The notes: a model not told the origin generated them from the letters alone. Counted from the stretch's first letter, positions 1-14,643 are shown. The stretch: DNA of 64,000 bases from Hippopus hippopus (GCA_946811185.2 OX328105.1:37822974-37886973); one strand, 5' to 3'. Made by a program: numbers and translations.

Positions 1-82
1 TAGCACACAATGCTTAAAACCTAGGTGTTGTTGGTTCGATCCACCTGCTCGGCCAAATTCTTTCCGAGGACTAATGATAGTA
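1..82 (+). mobile_element. SINE fragment, cut by the window edge and by a G element
   Basis: GGTTCGATCCACCTGCTCGG is a pol III B-box in a tRNA-like 3' end, followed by the SINE body TTCTTTCCGAGGACTAATGA. A G element left end begins near 82. Confidence 0.6.
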
Positions 83-150
83 ATATTAGTTGTACGGTCA
101 GGTGGCAGGGGACTTGGAAACTTGTTCATGGCTGTGAAGTATTCATCCCC
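82..150 (+). mobile_element. G element left-end fragment
   Basis: ATTAGTTGTACGGTCAGGTG and the following 45 bases match the left end of the G copies at 14990, 58573 and 62751. The rest is absent. Confidence 0.6.
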
Positions 151-446
151 CAGTACTATATTGGTCTTGATAAGGGAATTACTTGGTTTTTATCTTTGAT
201 TTTCTTGCACTACCTAGCCATGTTCTTGAGATAGAATCTCAACTAAAGTTAGTTAGACTTGTTTACAAATCGATATATACGTATTGGCTAATGATTGAGA
301 ACAGAATTTGATTTCAAACTACAGTGGAACCATATGCATGTATAATAAATCATGTTACATTTATCGCAACATCCGCAAGGTAATCAAGGATAAAAGCAAA
401 GGAATACAGGTAAAAAGACCGAATTGTTATTTGGTCACCTTTAGTC

Positions 447-452
447 TTTATT
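447..452 (-). promoter_or_regulatory. Candidate poly(A) signal of the receptor gene
   Basis: AATAAA on the minus strand about 410 bases past the stop. The 3' UTR would then contain the whole MITE-B copy at 584-850. Confidence 0.4.
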
Positions 453-583
453 TGTTAAGGGAGATAATTTGACTTGTATGAACGGCCCCCATTGCGATCA
501 CCAAATATTATGGACAATTAAGTAGAGTTCATCCAGAGTTATCTAACGTGTAGAAGTGTAAGCTCGCAATAGTTATGTTACAA

Positions 584-850
584 CTGAGCCATGCTCCCGC
601 AAAAAGGGGGCTTATTGCATCTCCGTGATGCCTGATACTTAACAAGTCATCACACAATTATGGATTCATAAAACCCATTTTGTAAAACAAACGACTGAAT
701 CATTTGTTAGACTGGTCCTTTCACTTGAAGAAAACTGACCGATAGCAAAATGTTTCGACCCAGGTGAGCCTGCGCGGACTGCGCATGCTGACCTGGGTCG
801 ATACTTTTTGCAGATGCATCAAGTCCCCTTTTCACAGAGCATGGCTCACA
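584..850 (-). mobile_element. MITE-B copy in the receptor 3' UTR
   Basis: Family definition: about 270 bp, ends GAGCCRTGCTCTG...AAAAGGGG (terminal inverted repeats of about 30 bp), a hairpin of GACCCAGGTCAGCCTGCGCA and its inverse near one end, and a conserved TTATGGATCCATAATTATGT block near the other. This copy ends 14 bases from the receptor stop codon. Confidence 0.8.
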
Positions 851-863
851 CGTAAACATTCTG

Positions 864-1338
864 TCATGCCGTGTTCTCCTCGATAGTGTTAATATCAGAC
901 AGCAGCGGACCGTTACGTGCACATTTCAGACTATCATATGGCATACAATACGGGTCATTCGCTTCAGTATTGATAGATTTTTTAACGACTAGTTTTTCCC
1001 TGACTGAATCTTTGGGTGTAACGTAACTGTCCTTTAATTTCAGCGACTCTTTTTTACTTACTGCACCGTTCCGTAAAATATCAGAACAATCATCCTGTTC
1101 ACCTTTGTCAATTATCATTTCACCATATACACTGGCTGTTTTGTCTGTGAGCTCCTCATAAACATTTGGAGGTTGGTTGACAGGATCCTGCCTATCTTCT
1201 GTGTCTGCATTGTCTGTAATCATTTCATAATAACCAGAGGTTGGGGATGATGGACTAAGGGCAGAGCAATCTGTTCCGGCGTTGAGGTCATTGTTAAAAG
1301 CGGCGGTCTCCTCTCGTGCATGCCTTAATCTCCGCTTT
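864..1338 (-). CDS. Receptor exon 13: cytoplasmic tail and stop
   Basis: Acceptor ACATCTCAG. It starts RKRRLRHAR (stop-transfer) and runs 158 residues to the stop at 864-866. Tyrosine motifs: YEMI (581), YEEL (604), YGEM (615, YxxM type), YVTP (649), YCMP (674) and YDSL (678). YEEL and YGEM are 11 residues apart, close to ITAM spacing, but the second has Met at +3. None matches a strict ITIM. Docking of SH2 proteins is inferred. Confidence 0.85.
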
Positions 1339-4300
1339 CTGAGATGTAAATAGAATGGAATATCAGTATTGCGTCGAAGTAACCATGTCCATACGTATAT
1401 ATCAAGTATCATCACTCTTCCCAAGCCACTGCCCCGAGCTATTTTCACGACAGAAATCATCTTTTGAGCTTGATAGAATATATCGTTGATAAAGTTAACG
1501 TGTTTAAATTGGTATGGTCTTTTTTTTTCAATTGGTAAAAGGTTTTAGAAATGAAAATTCAATATATAGATTTGAAACAGGACTGGGTCTTCTTACACTA
1601 TATTCTTTGAACGACTGATGAACGAGCCTGGATTCATTAAGCAAATTCTAGATTATTAGCTCTGAGTATCATTCTATCTTTTACTTTGAAAAGGTTATAA
1701 ACTATAGAAAAATACTACCTTATAAAATCGATAAGCTTAGCACTGGATTTTCGTGTGTCATTGGGCAAGACACTTAGGAGCCCCAGTCTAGTTCTTGTAA
1801 AACCCAAGACATTCACGAATGTTTGAGCTGACACTCTGATATGACTGAAATAATGTTGAGAGCGACGTAAAATACCATTTATTTAATCAACCAAATTTTT
1901 CCAACAATGTTTTCATTAAAATGAAGAACAAATGCATGCTGGTGCTAACGCTTGGCTGCCGAAATAGATTGAAATGCTTTGAAAGTTCTAAGTCGAAATA
2001 GGGGCATAACTGTCAAAAATATTTTGATGATTAACTGCTCTTGTAGTATGGGCTCCCTTATTGATAGTTAACAATTTCCCTGAGTTTGATGTAAATAGTT
2101 TCATTAATGACAAAGATATTATTAAATGACAAAGTTTTTGCACTTCAAAGTCGGAAAAGGGCATGTGTGTTTTAACCCTTTGGCTGCTAAGCGCGACTCA
2201 CTGACCTTTTGCGGACAGTGTAGATCAAGATCAGACTGCACAGAACGTGCAATTTGATCTTGGCTCTACACTGTCCGATGTGGAGATATTTTTCTCTAAA
2301 AAATGAATTTGAAATAGCATCATTTGGGTTTTTACTATCGGCTTGAAAGTTTCATTTAATCTATTTAGCAGGATAAGGGGTAAAAAATATTTTGATTGTT
2401 ACCTGCCCTTATTGTGGATTCCCCTTTTGACGGTTAACAACCAGTCTGTGTTTGACCTAAATATCTTAGTAATGACAGAGTTACTATAAAATGTCAAAGT
2501 TTTTGCATGACGACACAGACGATGACAGGGCTATGGCAGTACCTCGACTTTTTCTTCGAAAACAGTCGCGCTCCAATACCATTTTCTCCTCTTACAATGT
2601 TTGGCTTTAGTATTTTTTTTGTCTAGAATTATCCTGTGCAGTAATTAATTAAGAATGCAAATGTTTAAGTAAACAAACATGTACAACTGAACCGTGTTCT
2701 GTTAAAAGGGAGTTTAAGGCATATGCAAAAAGTCTCAACCCGTGTCAGTCTGCGCAGTCCGCACAAGCTGACATGAATCGAAACTTTTGGCCATTTGTAA
2801 ATTTTCTGCGTGTCCAAGGACTACTCTACCTTATGATTCAGTCAGTTGTTGGACAAATTGGAATTTATGAATCCATAATCATTTGATGGCTTGCTGTGTA
2901 TAATGCATTGCGCAGATGCATTGATTAATATTTTTGCCAGAGCACAGTTCAATTCTGTCATACCTTGCCTTCCAGCAGACGAAAATGACAACAAACACAA
3001 TGGTAAGTAGCAAAGCAATCAGGACCGCTATAGCTATCTGCCAAATTTCTGAAATGTATAATATAAATGTTTTGTTGCTTACGAGTGCTTGAACTGGTTC
3101 TCATTGTACACTTAGGCATATACACTTTAGCTTTATCAGGAGAGGTTAAAAATCAACCGAGTGCTCTTCCTTCCTCAAGATAAAAAAGTTTTGAAATATC
3201 TGTAAAATTAGTTTGCTCATTTTTTTGAGGGGGTGGGGGCAGTAATGCTCTTTTTTCTTTAAAGGGCTAGAAAACATTGTGGGAAAAGGAGAAAATGCTG
3301 AGTACCAGCATTTTCTCAGTTTCCCACTATGTTTTCCCAAGCTTTCCCTACCTATGTGATCAAAGCACGGGAGTGATAGGTAAAGGAATTACTGAAGGGC
3401 ATCAGTTGAACTCTAGAGTTCTATACACTACTTACCAACATCTTTTGTTTTACTACCAGCAGAAGTATCCATATATCTGGTTGACTTTGTATCATCTTCC
3501 AGAACGACTGTAGTTGTTTTTGTGGGTGTATCATAACTAACATCACCAGCTTTCGTCCGCCTAGAAAACGAGGGTATGATACAGTATCACTCATTGGCTT
3601 GCAACACGCGAAACGGAGCATTCGGACATTTGCGTAAAGTGTCGTCTCGGATCAGCCTGCGCAGTCGGCGCAGGCTAATCCGAGACGGCACTTTACATCT
3701 ACATTAGATTTTGTTCTTCAGTAGACTTGCACAAAACAGAAAATTATATGAAAACGGAAAGTGTCGTTTCGGATTAGCCTGTGCGGACTGCACTGGCTGA
3801 TCCGAGACGACACTTTACGCAAATGTCCGAATGCCCCTTTTCGCGTGTTGAAAGCCAATTATGATAGAAGCAAAGGCTGGTTGTCACTTGGCTTCATGCT
3901 GATGGGCAGTCTTAGGTAAACAAACCACAGACGAAGAAGAAGAAGACGAAGAAGACGATGATGATAAGAAAACGAAACAATTCATGAAACACACCATATA
4001 TAAATAGCAAGCACTAGATGTAAGAGATATTGAGTAACGTTTGAAAGATACGATATAGTAATATCTTAATTCTGTGATTATTTGATTGCAAAGTCAGCCT
4101 CCTTTGACAGTAGAAAGTCCAATACAATCTTAAATCATGTTCCTGAAAAAAGCCAATAAGCATCCAGCCAATGCATTGTGTAATGTTCAGTAGTCTGTTA
4201 GATCAATCTGATGTACATGTATAACATGAACTGGTCTCCGATGTACATATATATATATAAACCTTATACGCGATCAGCTGTATCAGGGGAGATAACCCAG

Positions 4301-7300
4301 TCTATAGATCACAAATACATAGATTATACAGGCGCTATTATAATCAACTTAAGATGCAGGAACTAAGGAAAATAATACGATTGGCTAATACTTGAAGCCA
4401 CTGAAATGGGTTTCACTGATCACTGGGAATACAAAATGGTAAAAATCACTGATAGCATGCAAAATTACTGCCCCCAAGAAATCTGATTTCAACCAAAACG
4501 GAGCCAACAAAAGTGATAATAAATGTACTTACCTAGATGTCTCAGAGGATCCAACTGAAAAAAAAAAAAAGATACTGTTAGTAATTTATTTTGGCTATCT
4601 TAAAATTATTTTCTCTTGCGCCCAGTGTTGATAAAGATCAGACTATGGAGAACGTGCAGTCCGATTTCTTTCAACGCTGCCCACCATCTACAAATATTCC
4701 GGCTCCTCTGGCCTAAATGCCATTTAATTTTCAACTGCTTTTTGTTTCCTTTTCATATCCGACGGAAGTTGTTTATGCACTTTTAGGACTAGGTTTTATT
4801 TGTCCTATGATCTTCTAGACAGAAAACACTATCTAAAATAGATATAGATCAGCCCTAATATTGATACGATATATCACATAATACAGTATTAAAGATATTA
4901 CGATGCGTTTGTCGATGGATGTTAATCTTAGCTTACCTTTTAAAACCTGTTGATAAAAATACTTTTATTTCAACCAATACTTGTCTAAGTTTCACCATTA
5001 AACTACCATGTGAACATTTGATAAACATTCCAGTAAAGGGGCCATTGCTTGCAAGTGATATCTCTCAACAAACCGTCCACTGTTATTTGAACGGTATACG
5101 TTTGAATCGTGTTTCTAAGTTTTCTTGCTGACGTTTCAAGCAACAGACGTTTTTGGAGCACAAATAAAGTTCGTATTTTCTCTCAAAACAGTCAACGAGA
5201 AGAAATACATTTAACTCTCCCTTCTTCCCCACCCACCCTCTCTCTCTGTCTCTCTCTGTCTCTCTCTCTGAGAAATCAGGGAAAGGCTTGTTTTAATTGA
5301 ATATATGATAAGTCTAACATTAGCTTGTGGTTCAAAGGTATGGGGGATATCAGAAACTACATGTGGCATAGAAGCACGTTCTGTGTAGTCTGATCTTGAT
5401 GTACTCTGGCCGCAAAAGGTCCTTAAGTCGCGCTTAGAAACCTAGGGGTTGAAGGAAACAGCCCAACAAAGACGAATAGAAAAAAAGATAAGCAAGAGCG
5501 ACGCTTACTTCGACTACAGCTGTACAAGAGACGTTTGTTTTTACAATCCAGTAACTTGAATCCCATCGCTGAATTAGGAAAGTTTGCCGTGTTAACCGCC
5601 TGACAGCGTTCTGGATCTATATTGTTTGAAACACGATACCCTGAAAAAGATGAAGAATTAATTATTTGAAGGTTTATACACAAATTTCTATTACAGTTTA
5701 TACACAGTTTATTCACAAAAAATGTTATGCGGTCCTATACCGCTCATTGATTGGTTAAGTACACGTTCTGCATTGCCACACGCACACCCCCCCCCCCCCC
5801 CCCGCAAGCTGTGTTAGTCGCTTGGGAATGCCCTATAAGCAAGGTGCTGGTGAGTCCTAGCCTTTTATACTACTTAACACTTTACCAAACTCATGTTTTA
5901 ATGGGGGCTGAGATATCTCGTTACGAAGTTTCGTTGTATTCGGATGTATAGAAATGCTTGTTTGAAAGATCTTTATTAATTGTTCATTGAATGGTGTTTT
6001 ACGCCGCTTTCAACATTACTTCAGTCATATCACGGCGACAACTCTCATGTATGTCCTGGGTTCACCAGTGCTAGGCTGGGCCTCTGAAGTGATACGAGTC
6101 CTACACTTCATCACTTAGTCACGCAGGACCCCTTGAAAGATGTTTAACTCTATCAAAGTATTACCTAGACCTCTTTCGACGGATGAGAAAACAACACCCC
6201 GAAACTAAAAGACATACTTTAATTTATAGCGTTAAAAATGAAAAGGACGGTATCGATCCAAGATCAGAGTGTACGTTCTATGCAGTCTGATCTTGACTAT
6301 GCCGTTTGCAAAAGCTCATGATCTTTCGCCCATGGCAAGTAAAGGAGTTAACGAGATATCAAAGAGTGCATTCAATGCCAAGGTTAGCTGATGTCGTAGA
6401 AGTGATTTATCTTATAAATCATTAGTGTCTAGTAAAGGTGGGACTGGTTTATTCGACAATGTCTGTTCAGATCAAACTTTCGTTTGAGACAAATGGTTAT
6501 CGCAGGATCAAGATTAGGTCTGACCCTGGGTCTACACGGTCTTCTACTATACGAACTGATTTGGAAAAAGCACCCTTCAAGTTACATTTGTTTGGGTCTT
6601 TGTTTCTGACGCAAGAGTCATTTTGATTTTTGTATCACCCTAATAGTCAAGCATTTTCTAACTTCTTTCAGCTCATACACCTACTTTCAGAGCTGTAGAT
6701 AGGTACTAAAGACGATTCAATGTCCACCCATAGTCCATCTGGCAGAGATGAGTAGAATGTGGCCGTGATGACGTCACTTCCTGCAAGTTTCCATTCCTCG
6801 GCATTGTTTCTACAAACGCGTCTCGCATCGGAAAGAGAAATTCCTGGAGACTGCATTGGAATATGGCCACGTTCTGAATTATTCTTGACTGTGAAACAGA
6901 TATACAAAGTGTTATTTTGTGAACCAAAACTTGCATTTTTTGTTGCCCACCCCTCATAGCCATTCACTTGTCGCAATAGGAAATGGCATAAAAAAAATTC
7001 AGTTTGTTGATTGTGGCGCCGCATGAGCGGTGTCACTATATTTTTATTCGTTTTTGAAAAGCGCCTGTGGAGGTAGCCATATTGTTTACTATATGGACTA
7101 GTTCAGTGATTTTTATTTTAACATACATGTAAAAATACGGTACTTTCATTACCAGATCTAGCCCGTAGTCCCAACTTTGTTTTTCTTTTTGGATTTATAT
7201 TTTGTTTTCTAACATGTAAAATACCGTACTTTCATTGCCAGATCGATAAAAACCAGATCGTATCCCAAATGGCCCAGAGTTTAAATATTTGTCATGTAGT

Positions 7301-10300
7301 ATCACCACGTGGACCTCTACGAAGTATACATCTTTCGAGTTGAATGGTAGAGATTTTGTAGTACATCTCAAAATTGTCATATCTAAGAGAATTACGATTT
7401 CTTTCAGAAAGAATTCTTTTCTGTGGGACAGCATTCAATGGCGACTGTAGAGCTGTCGTTGTTGTTGTTTACATTTGAATCTTGGTCACCCTCGATGACA
7501 ATAGACTAGTGTTCGCGAAGCAAAATTTTCCAACACTGAACAACAAAGAACGGGACAATATCGTTATAGTATAAAGGAACCTTTCACATTTCATTTAGAC
7601 GCCTATGACTTTGAGCAAAGTATTTACCACCTAGATAAAAGTTAATGCCCACGGCCGTCAGTTAAACAATAACTACACAGGCCATTTCAGAAGTATGAAA
7701 AAAAAATCAACTTACACAAAAGATATAACTTTAAAAAAGAAAATTATCGTTTTCTATAATACAAATACCATTTCAACGCAAAATCAAGGTGGAATAAGAA
7801 GTTGCTCAAGCACTCGTTCGAAGCCTTTAATTATGTGCCACAGTGTTTTTCCCGAGCTGACAGCTACATCACAATAAAATTTTGAGCCGTGCTCTGGCAA
7901 AAGGGGGCTTAATCCATCATACCAAGAAAGCCATCACATACTTATGGATCCATAATAGCCACTTTTTTTAACAACCGACTCAATCATGAGGTAGACTGAT
8001 CCTTTGACATGCAGAAAATCGACCAATAGCGAAAAGTTTCGGCCCAGGTCAGCCTGCGCGGACTGCGCAGGCTGACCTGGGTCGAAACTTTTCGCAGATG
8101 CATTAAGCCCCCTTTTCACAGAGCGCGACTCATTTATATTTGAACAATCACTTGTATGAATCACCCTGAAGCAGAAGTGTTATTGAAAATATTGTAGGAA
8201 AAGGAGAACAGGCTGGAAGCCAGCATGTTCTCCTTTCCTTAAAATGGTTTTTACCCTTTACAAGACAAGTCCCGTTATTTTTGTCTCAATTAATCTATCA
8301 GTTAATCAGGTTAATGATTCAATTCATACACTTGTCTGCGATTGCGTTCAGTTTTTTGGCAAGTCTAAGAGTTTGTTGTCTAGTAAAGTGTCAAGATTCT
8401 TCCATATTCTATTAAGTTTCTCAACAATTAAAAAAAAAAACATACATTGACTGCAGATATATCCAGCTTTCTTGTAACAGTTTTGGGATCGAAGTTTGAT
8501 TAAATTCTGTATAAATCCGGCACATTGTCTCGTATCGTTGTGTGAACTACTGTAAGATGCAAATTCGTCATCTTTCGAGCCTGCAACAAAACATGAGTGT
8601 ATTTTAATATGTAGAAGCTTATTATTAAAGCTGAGCTCGGTCGCTTAGTCGTTAACGTACAAGGCTAGAAAACAAAGATCGCTGGTCCGATTCCCCTGCT
8701 CGACCAATTTCTCTCCGAGGGTTGATGATAGTCGTTGCGATGGGGTTCCTTCTCAGTGCTGAAAATTGTTTGATTGTTAAAGTGGAAAAGCAGATAATGA
8801 CTTGGGAAGAATATTATGCTAAGTAATAGTAAAAACAACCGCATTAACTCTTTACCAAACGACAAAATTTTGGACTGGTCCAAATTGAAAGCTTTTGCAG
8901 ACGATAAAATTAATAAGACCCAAACATTGAAATTTCTAGTGGAAAGGGTAAAAAACATTGTGGGAAAAGGAGAAAATGCTGGTCACCAGCATTTTCTCCT
9001 TTTTCCACAATGTTTTCAAAAGTATTCTTTCTCAGGGCCGTAAAAACCTGGTATTGTTTGGTAAATGGTTAAAGCATAGATCGGTACACTGGTAGCCGTG
9101 ACTAACAGATAATAACGTGTTACTGTTGAAAACTGTATTTTTACACCTCATAAACTAAACCAAACAAAAAAAGAAGCTGGTTTTCGAAACCATAGTCTTA
9201 TATGATATTGTTACATATCTCGTCTCAGCGACTGTTTCTAAACGTTACGGTAAAAATAAACCCTTTACCATACAATCCGGTATTTAGCGATTCTAGAGAA
9301 AGATTTTTGAAAACAGTTGTTAAAAGAGAATATAAATGAAACCAGTATTTTTTCCCCTTTTTACCACAAAATTTTCTACGATTTCAAAAGAGGAATCTCG
9401 CAAACTGAGCTAGATTTAATTCATAGCTTAAGATACTTTCAAGTTGGACAAGCCATGTCGTTCTGTATAGAGCATAGAGTTAAGTGCCCTGGAAATGCCT
9501 ATCACTGAACAATCTGCAAATTCTTACGGCCTGAATTTGGTCAATACTCTCTCTTATTTTAATAAGCCGTACAATTTAGATTTGATACGAAAAAAAAAAA
9601 ACTGAGAAACTTTAAATTTTTTACTCATTAATGTCAGAATTTCCGCAGGATAATAAACAATGGGGTCAAACCATTGAACGTCATAGGCTCAAGCTAGGGC
9701 TTTTGTGGATGGTATAGATCACGATCAGACTGCAGAGAACGTGCGTTATGATCTTAAATCTATACCGTCCGCGTGTTTAGTCAAGCCTGTAGGGTATTAA
9801 CCCTATCAGCGTCATAGGCGAAAACAGGGGGCTTTTGCAGACGGCATAGATCAAAGATCAGACTGCACAGAACGTGCAGTCTGATCTTTGATCTATGCCG
9901 TCCGCATGTTCTGTCAATCCTATGAGGTGAAAATATTTCTCAGTTTCAATGGATGGTACTTTTGGCCGTCAAGAAAGGTCAAGTTTAGATATTTGGCGCT
10001 GAAAAAGTTAAGCCTGTCTGAGTTTCAGTGGATTGTATTTTCAGTTGTAGAAAAAGGTCGAGTTTATATACAGGGTGTCCAAAAAGTCGTGCACCATCCT
10101 GAAAACACATTCATTGTTACAGATGCTCAAATTGAGCACCATTTTCACAACATCCCACCGGATACCCCACCGGATACCTACGGAATGTTCAAAACAGCTT
10201 TTTGCAGAGAGTACAGCGTTGTATTACTGAATATGGTGCTCAATTTGAGCATCTGTAACAATGAATGTGTTTTCAGGATGGTGCACGACTTTTTGGACAC

Positions 10301-13300
10301 CCTGTATATCAAGCTCTTGAAGGGTTACAACAATATAAACTCTTTGCCAAACCACAAAAATCTAGACTTCTCCAAATTTAAAGCAGTCGAAGACGAAATA
10401 GTCCAAATAGTAATGTATTTCTTTAAAAGGGTAGAAACATCGTTGGAAAGGAAAAAAAATGCTAGTAGTGCTTTTTCCCAGGGGTTGTAAACAGACGGGT
10501 TTATATGCTGCAGGGTTGTTTCTTGACTGCATACTAGATAATTGTACAATACTAACCGATTTTGTACATATCCCAGAATTGTTGTCTACCATCACCACAA
10601 TACTGATCCGAGTTTCCGGGACATTTGGATTGACAAAACATCGGTTTTACAGACTCTATGTGTTGATTATTAAGTATACAACGGCATTTGTGTCCCTGTA
10701 ATATAGTGTAATGGCGATAGTTTGTCACTCGGTTAGGGTTAAACCAAATACTTTTTCGATGAACGCATGTAAAACGAAGGTTAAATAAACATTAAAAATG
10801 ATAACCGTCAGTCCCAAATATATATGAGTCATGCCCTGCCAAAGGGGATTTCCATGATGCTTCGTACCAAGCAAGTCATCATATAATTATGGATCCCTAA
10901 AATCCACTTTGCCTAAGACAACCGACTGAACCATGAGGTAGACTTTGACATGCATAAATTTGACTGATGGAAAAAAGTTTCGATATTTTTGGCAGGGCAT
11001 GGTTCATATATAAAATACATCCGAACATCATGATGTCCGGTATGTGTTGTTGTTTTGCTATTTTGTATGATGTTTAATTAACGCCGTTTTCGCATTATTT
11101 CATCGCACGTATCCAAGCTTTCCTGGAGATTCTTTTACCAGTACTTTGCACAATATTTCTTTGCCACTGGCTGCTTTCCCACATAGCCATCGTCGAAACA
11201 ATGATCAGCTGTGATAAAGGAACGAATCCTGTCGATATGGCAACTATCAATAATAGGGATTCGAACCAGCCTGCTCTCTTTCAGCACGGTAACATCTTCA
11301 TTCAGAGCGCTGTCGGAGTTTTCTATCAACTTCAATTCGTTCGGGAATTGAATATCACACTTTCCAGAATATTAGCCACGAGTCTTTCAACAGGTAAAAA
11401 AACAATTTACTGATGTTTCTTTTTATTGGTTTTATACGTTTGACCAAACAAGCGGACAGTATAGAACCAAAAACATACTGCACGCTCTGTGCATTTTGAT
11501 CTTGGTACGTGCCGTCTGCGAAAGCCCATGTTTTCGCATACTGTGCAGAACGAGCATTACAAAATGGCTTTTACTGGATCCTTAAGCTTTTTTTCAGTCA
11601 CGTGACTGGTTATGTGTTGACTAAAGTATATATAGCTCAGAGTACGAGTGAGTGTGATGACCAGCCCGCATAGCTAATAGGTAGAGCGGAGGACTCGTGA
11701 ACGTAATGTTTCGAGTCACTTGAGGGTGTGGATTCGATCCCCACGGCTGGCCATCTAAAATTACTAAGTCTTTCGGATGAGACGTTAAACCGAGGTCCCG
11801 TGTGACGGTGCTATACACCGAGCACGTAAAAGAACCAGGCGTAACTTAGGATGGGTTTCGTTCTGTATCTGCACTATCCCCGTAACAATACTAACAGCCT
11901 TCAGGGGGCGTTGCCCATATGGGCAACCGGTGGCGACGATAAATAAACGCAAATTCAATCAATCAATAAGTGTGATGAAATTGTGTTGTTAACCCTTGTA
12001 AGATATCCTCTTGACGTCTTTCGATCAGTGAAAACGAGACAGATATTATCTTACAGGCTCCACCAAACAAGCGGACGGTATAGATCCAAGATCAGGTTGC
12101 ACATTTTGTGCAGTCTGATCTTGGGTCTATGTCATCCGCAAATGGCCCTGCTTTTAGCCTGAGGCGCTGAAAGGGTTTTGTCATGTAACTCCAGTCTTTT
12201 TCTCCCTATACCTACCGACAAAACAAAACTTGTTCCCGGTATTCGGCCACAGATCTGAAAACACATCGCTGGAGAGTTGTTGGAAAGGTCAGTGTCTCTT
12301 AACTCAGTCATCAGAGGTCGAGTAAAACGCACACAGTCTGAAAACAATATATCAGTTTGAAAATGAATTTTAAAAACTAAGTTAAAAGTTGCAAAGTCCT
12401 TTTACCTCTTGTTTGCATTTTACCTTGTTTTACAATTCATTTTTTCTGCCATCGATTTACACTTGGACCGACCGTACTATAACAGATTGTGGTCTTCACA
12501 ATAATTTACATATCATTAAATGGTACGATTTTAAATCTGAATACATTTTAACGCCGCATTGTTAACTTTTGATCACCACTGGGCCTTTAAATCTGTTTAT
12601 GAAAATCAAGATAATTGCTTTGAAACAGTACTACTGGAAATAGACGCTTGTCTGCCATTCATGCTAGAATAAGAAATAACTGCAGTAATCTAAATAATGA
12701 CATTTTTCTGAATCATTTGAAATTAGATCCGATTTGTGACTGCAGAAATGGTGTTGAGAATGCAGAACACTTTTTTTTCATGTCGAAGGTATTCTGATAT
12801 CAGAATCACGCTTTTTCAATCAACAAGGGCTCTTCATCCTCTAAACATAGAGAAGTTGTTATTTGGCGATGAAAACCTGAATAATGATGAAAACTGCCTA
12901 TTATTTGAAGCAGTTCACTTATATATTAAACAGTCGGGCCGCTTTGAGTAATTATAACATATTCAATAAAAAATACATACAGCCTTTTACTAAAATAGCA
13001 GGCATTCATCACAGAGCATCGCATCCAGTTTCTAATTCTCCCTTTTTCTTTACTTATTAGTTCTATTTCCACTCTACTTTTTTTTTCTTCCTCTTTTGTT
13101 CATTTTTTCTCCTCTCTTTATCAATTTCTCCTTATTTCTGTTTTTGTTTTTGTGTACATTTTTCTTTTTTTTTCTTTGTTTAGTTATTTACACCATGTCT
13201 CTATATGTTTTGTTTCCATTATCTTTCATCTGTTGTTAATTTGATTGTAGGGGAAGGGCCGAATCTAAGTTATAAGAACTTGTGGCCCGACCCCATTCAG

Positions 13301-14579
13301 TTCATGAATAAAATATGTTCAAACTAAATTAACAGTACTCACCATGAAGTTTTTTAATATTATTTGAAAATCCCGCATAACCTAATTATATGGCACAAGC
13401 AATATCTTTTTTCTGTTTTTGGTATTTAAACATTTACCAAACGTACCCATGTTTTAACGACCCTACGGAAAGTGGATTTTAAAACATCTAGTGAAAAAAT
13501 AGAAAATGCTAGTCACCATTATTTGGTCCTTTTCAAAGAACATTTTTAACATTTTAAAAGACTATTCCTATCATTCGGTCAAATTTGACTTGTCGTCTGC
13601 AAATACTTTGAATTTGTACAAGTCTTAACTTTTGTCGTCTGGTAAAAGGTTATTGGCCGTTCTCTACATAATTTCAGTTTAACCAGTACTTATCAGTAGC
13701 TGTGCAAGGTGTTGCCTAAAAACATTTCTACACTGCAAGCACCCATAGCGTGAATAACAGTACTAATTATTATACTGCAAAGAAATTTCTCATGATCTGA
13801 TTGGATAATATGCCCCGAACATATATATCATGTACACTTTTAATCCACAAAAGACCGAAGCTATCCTTTTCTCTTTGAAAACAGTAGACGAGCTACCTAA
13901 GCTGAAATTCCAAAACACTGACGTTATCTTTGTTGAAAATCATAAGCACTCAGGGATAACTTTCAGCCAAAATGGTCAGTGGAACGCACATATTGATAAT
14001 ATTTTAAAATCTTCGTCTAAAGTACTTGAAATTACGAGAAAGCTGAAATTTACACTGAACAGAAAATCATTAAACCAAATTTACATATCTTATGTAGCAC
14101 CATTACTAGAGTATGCGTCAATTGTTTGGGATGGTTGTTCTGACTCACAGGGACTCGATCCAGTAATTTATTTGGTATCTTGTAAGTAAATATAGACAAG
14201 GGGTCGAACATGAGCGAAGGGCAGATTTTACCGGGTTCGAATTTAGGCCCAATTACAAAGTCAGTTTCGATTCAATTTTGCCATGAAATGTACCAAATCA
14301 CAGCTAAATGAATACGTTCGTCGATGATGCTACAGTTTATAACCATAATCAATCTGTTTACCGAACACAGATCGAGATATCGAGCAAATTAGGGTCAATT
14401 TCGCAGGTCGGACACAACCGTGCAACTGGGACACCACTCTACTTTCAGGGCTAAATGCCACATCTCAGCCATTGACAGCCGGTTTTCCTACCACGCATCG
14501 ATAAAAACATTATTTGTATCAGTCCAAGAGTATATTCAACAAATTTTACTTGATATAAGTAGATTTTGGAACGTTTGTT

Positions 14580-14643
<64 letters not shown>

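Noticed and set aside
864..1338. Strict ITIM or ITAM call for the tail
   Set aside because: No motif has the required residue at both -2 and +3, and the only pair with ITAM spacing has Met at +3.
8844..9072. Strong hairpins as rho-independent terminators or CRISPR-like repeats
   Set aside because: They are central palindromes of MITE-A in a eukaryotic genome; copies are dispersed with TTAA borders and no spacers.
9888..10490. 200-codon ORF on the plus strand
   Set aside because: It runs through a MITE-D, the mariner-type MITE and a MITE-A fragment; no domain.
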